Positions 26,563-33,079 of a stretch of 64,000 nucleotides of DNA are shown piece by piece. The first letter of the stretch is position 1; each line of letters starts with the position of its first letter. A program made the position numbers and the translations under genes. Origin of the DNA: CAYMAX01 sp964388595 (GTDB lineage: Bacteria; Bacteroidota; Bacteroidia; Bacteroidales; UBA932). The notes below the pieces were generated by a model that ran no database searches, was not told where the DNA came from, and was given only the letters and a program-made list of their open reading frames with translations. The stretch spans positions 1 to 64,000 of the forward strand of contig CAYMAX010000001.1 of NCBI GenBank assembly GCA_964388595.1. Direction: 5' to 3'.

Positions 26563-29226
26563 TTATTTGTTGTGAATCAAGTCTGTAAGATGTTGATTAA
26601 ATTCTTTGGAAGCGATGAGGTCTTCCAGAGAGATATGCATTCTGTATCTCCAATAGTGTTTTGGATTGGCGGGGATATTGATTCTTTCGGCATCCGGCTT
26701 CTGAGCACGAATCTTACCATCTATTGAGAGCCAATCCTGAAGCGGCAGGATAGTAATGATGGAATTGCCCGTGATGTGTTCTCGTATGATTTTTTCACAA
26801 ATCCACGGTTCGCAATATTGGGGGGCGACGCCATTTTCGTGAAGCATGGTGTTGTAATAAAGCTGAGTATTGTCTCTGTTCTCCTCCCACCATCCTCTGA
26901 GGGTGCTTGTGTCGTGAGTACCTGTGGTGCAAACACTGAGATATGGATATTGATGAGGGTCTCCAAACTTGATGTGAGGGTCCTTTGGCATCCTTTGTAT
27001 CTCAAGTGAGATGATGCGAAGACGATGGATGACGTCAGGGACACAATCGGGTATCATGCCGAGATCTTCAGCACAGGCGAGCATATTGGTGGCTGATATC
27101 AGTTCAGGAAGCTTCATCAGTGCCAAGTCTCTCCAGTAATCATTGTGTCTGTGGTAGAAGAAATCATCATAAAGAGAGTTGAAAGCGCGTTTCTGCCACT
27201 CTTCCAATGCTTTGAAAGAGTAAGTGAACTGAGCGGAGATGCGGGGATGAAATTTACCTTTCTTTATGGGGTCTTCCACAAACAAAACTTCTCCGACGAG
27301 GGCTTGAAGTCCATCTTTGACAGGATTGTCTTCTCCTTTGAAGAAATCTTCAATCTTGCGCTGGGTGTTGAATGCCTCTTTAAGAGTGAAGACTTCGTAT
27401 GCAGGACTGTCGAGGAATGTATTTATAACCATATCGGTGTCTGGGCCAAACATCTCTTTCAACATATAATATCTGATGTAAGGCTCGGCATCCCTTGTGT
27501 AGTCGAAGTTGAAACCATAGGACCTCATTTCATCTGCAGAGAATGGGAGAGCAGGATTAAAATGCCCTAAAAGTCCTTTAGTCTGTGTCTGCGGTATCTC
27601 CCAAATGCGGAAAAATCCCAACACGTGGTCAATGCGGTATGCATCGAAGTATTTGGACATCTGGCTGAAACGAAGTTTCCACCACAGATAATGGTCTTTC
27701 TGCATCTCTTCCCAATTGTATGTGGGAAAGCCCCAATTCTGGCCATTGGCGGAGAAATCATCGGGAGGAGCACCGGCCTGAGAATCCATATTGAATAGAG
27801 ATGGGTCTGTCCAGGCGTCTACACTCTGTGGCGTGATGCCGATAGGTATATCCCCTTTGAGGGCTATCCCCTTGGAATGTGCATATTTTACGGCAGAAGA
27901 GAGTTGATGATGGAGATGGTATTGAGTGAAGAGATGTATCGACATCGAGCGGTAGGTTTTGGACCCTTTGGTATTGATTTTCTCAACGAGAGCAGGGGAG
28001 TAAACTGCATTCTTGCCCCATTTTGAAAAATCGGCTGTGCCATAGATGTCTCTTAAAGTGCAGAAGGCACAGTATGGAAGAAGCCAGCGCTTATTGGCTT
28101 TATAAAATGTATAGAAATCGGGTTCGGAGAAAGTGTCTTCAGAATATTGATGGAAAAGGAGCTCGATGTAACGCTTTTTAAAATTGATCACCCTTTCGTA
28201 ATCAATCTGCTTGAGGGCATTTAGAGTTTTACACTCTTTATTGAAGGCTTTAGTGACTTCCGGGTCATCAAAAGGTCCCACTTCCCTTATGTTGAGATAG
28301 ATGGGGTGAAGAGCATTGACAGTGATGGCGCCATAAGGATATGAATCGGTCCACGTTCCCGTGCTTGTGGTATCGTTGATGGGGAGAATCTGAATAATGT
28401 TCTGACCTGTGGAAGATGCCCAGTCTGAAAGAAGCTTCAAATCGAGAAAATCACCTACACCGCAACTGTTCTTGGAACGGAGTGAGAAGACAGGAATGGC
28501 GGTACCATAAAATTTCGGAGAAGAGATAGGAAATCCGGCTGCAGAATGTTCTATTGAAAAAGAATCGTTCATGTTGAGGGGAGGAATCTCCAATACATGG
28601 TTATCACACTCTTCCCAGCGTGTCTCAACAGGGGATTTTTTGATAAATTTATATGATATTTTTCTTGGCAGCTTCCCTGCGTGAAGATGTATCTCCCATT
28701 TGGAACCATAAATAGGAGACATTTTCAATGCTTTGTCAGGATTCCATCCACCAAGCAGAGCATCATCACCGCAAAGGTAGATAGAGCTGTTTTTGTCGAT
28801 ATTCGGGACTGTAACCCTGATAATCAGTTCCTTGGAATACTTATGGATATCTGTGAAAGAGGTTGCCTCTTTGTGTGTGAAAAAGACATCGGAGAAAGGG
28901 GCTGAAAGGAAAGGGGCGACTGGAGTGTTCCCCTGCCATTGATCTTGAAGATAGATATCTTTGGAATTGCTGTTGAGGGCTATTTTTCGTTCTTCTCCCA
29001 CTTCATAGAAAGAACTTCCATCGCTATTACGAACGAGGTATTTGTATGAGAGTACTCTATCTTGAAGATGGATAATGCGAATTTCCTTTTTCCAAATAAA
29101 ATTATCGACGAGATCGAGAGGAATAGCGTTGGAGGCGTCATTTGCTCCAAGTTCGGCAGAAGATCCGAGGATATAAAGATTTTGACCGAAGGAAGTGTTA
29201 AAGTGGATGGAAAAGTGAATGATCAT
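26563..29226 (-). CDS. malQ: 4-alpha-glucanotransferase with two N-terminal starch-binding domains
   Basis: GH77 amylomaltase that rearranges maltooligosaccharides in the cytoplasm. With the start at 29226 (MIIHFSIHFNTSFGQ) it is 887 residues: two CBM20-like domains at about 1-100 and 130-215 (the second with YLCGDDALLGGWN), then the GH77 catalytic domain (NSCGVGDFLDLKLL, PYGAITVNALHPIY, nucleophile Asp in FDAYRIDHVLGFFRIWEIP, acid/base Glu in CAEDLGMIPDCV, and Asp in GTHDTSTLRGWW). A frame extension upstream to 29346 runs through its promoter and lacks family similarity. It is divergent from the kinase unit of the sus locus, which suggests co-regulation with starch use. Confidence 0.95.
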   Translation of the reverse strand: MIIHFSIHFNTSFGQNLYILGSSAELGANDASNAIPLDLVDNFIWKKEIRIIHLQDRVLSYKYLVRNSDGSSFYEVGEERKIALNSNSKDIYLQDQWQGNTPVAPFLSAPFSDVFFTHKEATSFTDIHKYSKELIIRVTVPNIDKNSSIYLCGDDALLGGWNPDKALKMSPIYGSKWEIHLHAGKLPRKISYKFIKKSPVETRWEECDNHVLEIPPLNMNDSFSIEHSAAGFPISSPKFYGTAIPVFSLRSKNSCGVGDFLDLKLLSDWASSTGQNIIQILPINDTTSTGTWTDSYPYGAITVNALHPIYLNIREVGPFDDPEVTKAFNKECKTLNALKQIDYERVINFKKRYIELLFHQYSEDTFSEPDFYTFYKANKRWLLPYCAFCTLRDIYGTADFSKWGKNAVYSPALVEKINTKGSKTYRSMSIHLFTQYHLHHQLSSAVKYAHSKGIALKGDIPIGITPQSVDAWTDPSLFNMDSQAGAPPDDFSANGQNWGFPTYNWEEMQKDHYLWWKLRFSQMSKYFDAYRIDHVLGFFRIWEIPQTQTKGLLGHFNPALPFSADEMRSYGFNFDYTRDAEPYIRYYMLKEMFGPDTDMVINTFLDSPAYEVFTLKEAFNTQRKIEDFFKGEDNPVKDGLQALVGEVLFVEDPIKKGKFHPRISAQFTYSFKALEEWQKRAFNSLYDDFFYHRHNDYWRDLALMKLPELISATNMLACAEDLGMIPDCVPDVIHRLRIISLEIQRMPKDPHIKFGDPHQYPYLSVCTTGTHDTSTLRGWWEENRDNTQLYYNTMLHENGVAPQYCEPWICEKIIREHITGNSIITILPLQDWLSIDGKIRAQKPDAERINIPANPKHYWRYRMHISLEDLIASKEFNQHLTDLIHNK

Positions 29227-29241
29227 AAGGCTTATTTTTGG

Positions 29242-29249
29242 CAAATTTA
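29242..29249 (-). promoter_or_regulatory. -7 element of the malQ operon
   Basis: The minus strand reads TAAATTTG, matching TAnnTTTG, 15 nt before the malQ start. An AATTCG half-site (29255-29260) like those at 31561-31612 lies just upstream. Confidence 0.5.
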
Positions 29250-29260
29250 TGAAAAATTCG

Positions 29261-29268
29261 TATGTTTG
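29261..29268 (+). promoter_or_regulatory. -7 element of the membrane protein-histidine kinase unit
   Basis: The plus strand reads TATGTTTG, matching TAnnTTTG, 16 nt before the ATG at 29285. It is back-to-back with the malQ element 11 bp away. Confidence 0.45.
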
Positions 29269-29284
29269 AAGAAAATCAAGTCTA

Positions 29285-29704
29285 ATGAGTGCTTTTTTTA
29301 CAAAGACCGACAATGTCTCTCGTAACACCGGCGTGGCTTTTGTCATTGTTCTAATCTTCGTGGCAGCACATGCCCTTACTTGTTATTTTTTGCACTATTT
29401 TCACATTCAAGACGGCTTGTTCCTTACTTGCCTGACTATCGCGATGGTTTTTTCCCTGATACGTTTTTATAAAGTACCATTCGATGTCTTTCTCGGACTT
29501 GCTTTTCTCTCCTGTTTTGCAGGTTTCTATCTTGGGACAGAAGGGGCTAAATTGCTCGATAAATGGGTACCGCAGTGGGGTCTTTGGAGCAATGTTTTGA
29601 TGACTTCCTTTGTCACGGCAGTTTTAGGCACAGTCATCATATTCTTAGTGCGCAAGAATTGGAATGTGGATAAGAAGGGCCATCAAGACACTCTCGGTGT
29701 ATGA
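29285..29704 (+). CDS. small membrane protein of unknown function, coupled to a LytS-type kinase
   Basis: A 139-residue hydrophobic protein with about four membrane helices (roughly 18-38, 44-60, 66-84 and 100-122). No motif is recognised. Its stop overlaps the kinase start (ATGA), so translation is coupled. The position suggests an accessory or sensory membrane subunit of the kinase, or a permease-like partner. This is inference from context only. Confidence 0.8.
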   Translation: MSAFFTKTDNVSRNTGVAFVIVLIFVAAHALTCYFLHYFHIQDGLFLTCLTIAMVFSLIRFYKVPFDVFLGLAFLSCFAGFYLGTEGAKLLDKWVPQWGLWSNVLMTSFVTAVLGTVIIFLVRKNWNVDKKGHQDTLGV

Positions 29705-30741
29705 AAATCTCCAAGATTTACAAATCCATCATTGAAGTTCTTATCCTTGCAGCCATAGTGTTGCTCTCGAGGATGTTGGTGGAAAAGATTTTACCGATGT
29801 TCTATGAGCGTTTCGGCCTTTTCTTCAGCGATTTTATGTTTCAGACTCTATCCAACTATCCTATAACGATAGGGATGATAGTATTGGATGTCCTGTTGGT
29901 AATGCTCCTGAATAAACGGATACCTTACGGAGTCAATGCTATGATTAGGACACTTTTGGAGATTTCGGGGATTATTTTGATATCCATTGTAGCCTCCTTG
30001 ATTCTTCGCAGCGAACAATTTTTCTGGAAACACTCAGGAGGGATTTTCTTTGATAGACTTTTTCTCTTCACCTTCGTCTCATTTACCCTGTTCGATGTGC
30101 TGGTCGTAGCCTTGGTGGATATTCTTTATTATTACAGATGGACCAATAAAAAAGCACTAAATGCAGAGGTGGAGAAGAGGGCAAAAGCCAATTATCAATA
30201 TCAATTGCTCAAAAGTGAGATGAATCCTCATTTTCTGTTCAACTGTCTCAATGTGCTCGACTATTTGATATATATTGATAAAGACAGAGCGAGTGATTAC
30301 GTCAAGAAGTTGGCAGGAGTGTATCGTTATTTTCTTAAAATGGAAAATCTGCCCTATGTTATGCTTGAAGAGGAGATTAACTTCGTGAGACAGTATGTTG
30401 ACCTGCTTGACGAACGTTTCGGCCCCGGTCTTGATATCAAGATGGATATTCCACCCGAGGCTATGGAGAAGAAGATAGTCTCATGTACTATGCAAATGAT
30501 GATAGAAAATGCTGTCAAGCACAATGTGGCCAACAAAAACCGCATTCTCCATATCGAATTTGCAGTACATGGCAAATATCTGATTGCGAGCAATAACATT
30601 CAGATAAAAAAGCAGATAGAAAAGGGGATGGAAATCGGTCTGAAGAATATCCAGCAACAATATAACATCCTGTTCAAGGAGAGCATCATCGTCAACAACG
30701 ATGGTAAATCGTTTCAAGTGAAGATACCACTGATAGATTGA
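29701..30741 (+). CDS. LytS/YehU-family sensor histidine kinase
   Basis: Membrane histidine kinase of 346 residues. The N-terminal half (about 10-147) has four hydrophobic segments and no recognised periplasmic sensor domain. The C-terminal half is the His_kinase (PF06580-type) phosphoacceptor domain with H177 in SEMNPHFLFNCLNVL, followed by a short GHKL ATPase with the N-box MMIENAVKHN (about 267-275). The glycine-rich ATP-lid region is abbreviated, as is usual in this family. Kinases of this family act on LytTR response regulators; one is encoded on the opposite strand starting only 9 nt beyond this stop. Confidence 0.93.
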   Translation: MKISKIYKSIIEVLILAAIVLLSRMLVEKILPMFYERFGLFFSDFMFQTLSNYPITIGMIVLDVLLVMLLNKRIPYGVNAMIRTLLEISGIILISIVASLILRSEQFFWKHSGGIFFDRLFLFTFVSFTLFDVLVVALVDILYYYRWTNKKALNAEVEKRAKANYQYQLLKSEMNPHFLFNCLNVLDYLIYIDKDRASDYVKKLAGVYRYFLKMENLPYVMLEEEINFVRQYVDLLDERFGPGLDIKMDIPPEAMEKKIVSCTMQMMIENAVKHNVANKNRILHIEFAVHGKYLIASNNIQIKKQIEKGMEIGLKNIQQQYNILFKESIIVNNDGKSFQVKIPLID

Positions 30742-30750
30742 TACTATGAT

Positions 30751-31539
30751 TTATGCACGTCCTTCGAGCCACTCCAGGAAGGACTGTACCCTGGAACGCG
30801 GCACGATGATGGGACCAACAGTCGGAGGAGAGAGGATGACTTTCAGCCGAGAGTTAAAATACTTGGAGATGGTGTAAATCGACTTGATGCCGGCCAGACA
30901 ACCTCGAGATATTTTAAAGAATGAAGCGGGGTCAACTTCAGATTCGATGGCATCGAGGCTGAGGTCTGAAAGATATTGTTTGGAGTCGGTAGTGACTATG
31001 TATGTGGACTTCTCTTCTGAAAAGAAATATGCGATATTATTGACATCCACCATCACTATCTGGCTGCCGAGCTTGATGGTGAAACGGTGCTTGTAGGCCT
31101 TGTGAACATATGAAAGGATGGAATTGGGCGTTGGAGAGGTAATGTCTGGAGAAGGAGCATCTGTATGTTGAGTGCTGTGCAGGTAAAATTGGAGACATCT
31201 GTCCACCGATTCTTTGAAGGCCAATTCATCAAATGGCTTCAGAAGGTAGTCGACGCACTTAGTCTTGAAAGCATCAAGGGCATAGTTTTCATAAGCGGTG
31301 GTGATGATGACAGGAGAGGTGATATTGACGGCCTTGAAGATTTCGAAGCAATTGCCATCTGAAAGCTCCACATCCATGAAAATGAGATCGGGTGGAGGGG
31401 TGTTTTCAGATAGAAAAGAGATAGCAGATTCTGTGCTGTCCAGAATATCTAAGACATTGAAATCGGGATAATATTTTTTAAGAAGTCTTACAAGGACATT
31501 CTGTGCAGGAATCTCATCTTCTATGATCAGTACATTCAT
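30751..31539 (-). CDS. LytTR-type two-component response regulator
   Basis: A 262-residue cytoplasmic regulator with a receiver domain at 1-120 (acidic pair E7-D8, phosphoacceptor D56 in LIFMDVELSDG, and KPF lysine in DYLLKPFDE) and a LytTR DNA-binding domain at about 150-258 (KISRGCLAGIKSI and PRSRVQSFLEWL). It is tail-to-tail with its probable kinase gene, and its promoter faces the sus permease gene across a 138 bp gap. That gap has three AATTCG direct repeats at LytTR-like spacing. I infer that it activates the sus operon and may autoregulate. Confidence 0.94.
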   Translation of the reverse strand: MNVLIIEDEIPAQNVLVRLLKKYYPDFNVLDILDSTESAISFLSENTPPPDLIFMDVELSDGNCFEIFKAVNITSPVIITTAYENYALDAFKTKCVDYLLKPFDELAFKESVDRCLQFYLHSTQHTDAPSPDITSPTPNSILSYVHKAYKHRFTIKLGSQIVMVDVNNIAYFFSEEKSTYIVTTDSKQYLSDLSLDAIESEVDPASFFKISRGCLAGIKSIYTISKYFNSRLKVILSPPTVGPIIVPRSRVQSFLEWLEGRA

Positions 31540-31546
31540 ACAACCG

Positions 31547-31554
31547 CAAAAGTA
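31547..31554 (-). promoter_or_regulatory. -7 element of the LytTR regulator gene
   Basis: The minus strand reads TACTTTTG, matching TAnnTTTG, with 7 nt to the ATG. A T-rich TTTG lies about 16 nt further upstream. The first operator repeat (31561-31569) falls between the two. Confidence 0.5.
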
Positions 31555-31560
31555 GATAAA

Positions 31561-31612
31561 AAATTCGGCACAAAAAAACAGACAATTCGTCCGGAGAAAT
31601 TGTCAATTCGTC
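31561..31612 (+). promoter_or_regulatory. candidate LytTR operator: three direct repeats
   Basis: Three copies of a nonamer read AAATTCGGC (31561-31569), CAATTCGTC (31583-31591) and CAATTCGTC (31604-31612). Start-to-start distances are 22 and 21 bp, two helical turns. LytTR-family regulators are known to bind pairs of 9 bp direct repeats separated by 12-13 bp, which this matches. The second and third also contain an inverted pair GACAATT/AATTGTC (31581-31587 and 31598-31604). The sites lie between the regulator gene and the sus permease promoter. Confidence 0.6.
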
Positions 31613-31644
31613 ATCTATTATTATAATAGGTGCTTTCATAAGTT

Positions 31645-31652
31645 TAATTTTG
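31645..31652 (+). promoter_or_regulatory. -7 element of the sus operon (MFS permease first)
   Basis: The plus strand reads TAATTTTG, matching TAnnTTTG, 25 nt before the permease ATG. The last operator repeat ends 32 bp upstream of it, a position suited to activation. No other full element is visible before susC, so the permease and sus genes may share this promoter. Confidence 0.5.
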
Positions 31653-31677
31653 AATCCTTAAAATGGATTAACCGCCT

Positions 31678-33018
31678 ATGGAAAAGAGAAAAATGACCTT
31701 CTGGGAGATATTCAATATGAGTTTCGGTTTTCTCGGAATTCAATGTGGACTGGCTCTCCAAAATGCTAATGTGAGCAGGATATTACAATCCTTCGGAGCA
31801 AATGTAGAGCATTTGTCCCTTTTCTGGCTCGCAGCCCCTATTACCGGTATGATAGTGCAGCCTATCATCGGTCACTATAGTGACAGGACGTGGACAAAAC
31901 TTGGCCGTAGAAGGCCTTTCTTCCTGGCAGGTGCCATTTTAGCTTCAGCGATGCTGTTTTTAATGCCCAATGCTCCCTCCTTAGCTTCATTTCTGTCTCC
32001 GCTTCTTATCGGTGCAGGTATTTTGATGATTATGGATGCATCCATCAATGTTGCGATGGAGCCTTTCAGAGCACTTGTGGCAGATAAACTTCCCTCCGAA
32101 CAGAGAACTCTTGGTTTTTCCATGCAGACTGCTCTCATCGGAGTAGGTGCCGTGATAGGAGCTATCCTTCCTTTCGCCCTCACCAACTGGTTTGGAATGA
32201 CAAATGTTCCCAGTTATGAAGGTGGAGTGGCTCCCAATATCAAATTGGCGTTCTATATCGGCGGAGCATTGCTGATTTTATGTGTATTATGGACTATTGT
32301 GAAGACCCCTGAATACCCTCCCGAAGTAGGGGAAAAGAAGCCGAAAGATAGCGGATTCTTTGAGATTTTTAGGGATTTCAAAAACATTCCCAAAACAATG
32401 TGGCAGTTGGGGATAGTGCAGTTTTTTTCATGGTTCGCACTATTTTCTATGTGGGTGTATATGACCTCAGCTGTTGCTGAACATTGCTATGGAACTACGG
32501 ATAGAGGTTCGATAGCATTTGGTAATGCGGGCGATTGGGTAGGTGTATTACAGGGGATTTACAATGGTGTTGCGGCTGTTTATGCATTTTTACTTCCATG
32601 GATAGCCAAAAAGATAGGGAGGAAAGCTACTCATGCTTTTTCTTTGCTTTGCGGTGCATTGGGATTTGCCTCATTTCTCATTATCAAAGACCCCAATCTT
32701 CTTGTCATCTCCATGATAGGAGTCGGCATAGCCTGGGGCAGTATTCTTGCCATGCCATACGCTATGCTTGCAGGCTCACTCCCTGCAGCCAAGATGGGAG
32801 TTTTTATGGGTATTTTCAATTTCTTCATCACCATACCTCAAATCTGCAATGGACTTATCGGTGGGGTGATGGTCAAATATGTATACCATGGTCACACTAT
32901 CTATTCCTTAGTATTTTCCGGTGTTTGCCTGCTTATAGCGAGCATCTGTGTCTTGTTTGTCAATGACCACGATGATCCTGTGCAACTCAAGTGTTTTCAA
33001 AAAGTCAATAAAATCTAA
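31678..33018 (+). CDS. MFS sugar permease (maltose/maltooligosaccharide type)
   Basis: Inner-membrane transporter of 446 residues with twelve predicted helices. The loop 2-3 signature reads GHYSDRTWTKLGRRRPF, typical of the sucrose/maltose (SLC45-like) branch of the MFS. The N-terminus is FWEIFNMSFGFLGIQCGLALQ. Its place directly before susC and downstream of the LytTR operator indicates uptake of maltose or short maltooligosaccharides produced in the periplasm. No phosphotransferase or ABC importer for these sugars is seen nearby. Confidence 0.9.
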   Translation: MEKRKMTFWEIFNMSFGFLGIQCGLALQNANVSRILQSFGANVEHLSLFWLAAPITGMIVQPIIGHYSDRTWTKLGRRRPFFLAGAILASAMLFLMPNAPSLASFLSPLLIGAGILMIMDASINVAMEPFRALVADKLPSEQRTLGFSMQTALIGVGAVIGAILPFALTNWFGMTNVPSYEGGVAPNIKLAFYIGGALLILCVLWTIVKTPEYPPEVGEKKPKDSGFFEIFRDFKNIPKTMWQLGIVQFFSWFALFSMWVYMTSAVAEHCYGTTDRGSIAFGNAGDWVGVLQGIYNGVAAVYAFLLPWIAKKIGRKATHAFSLLCGALGFASFLIIKDPNLLVISMIGVGIAWGSILAMPYAMLAGSLPAAKMGVFMGIFNFFITIPQICNGLIGGVMVKYVYHGHTIYSLVFSGVCLLIASICVLFVNDHDDPVQLKCFQKVNKI

Positions 33019-33079
33019 CCAAATTATATTCACTATTTACTAATCAACAATTAATAACCAATCAATTAAAAATCAACTT

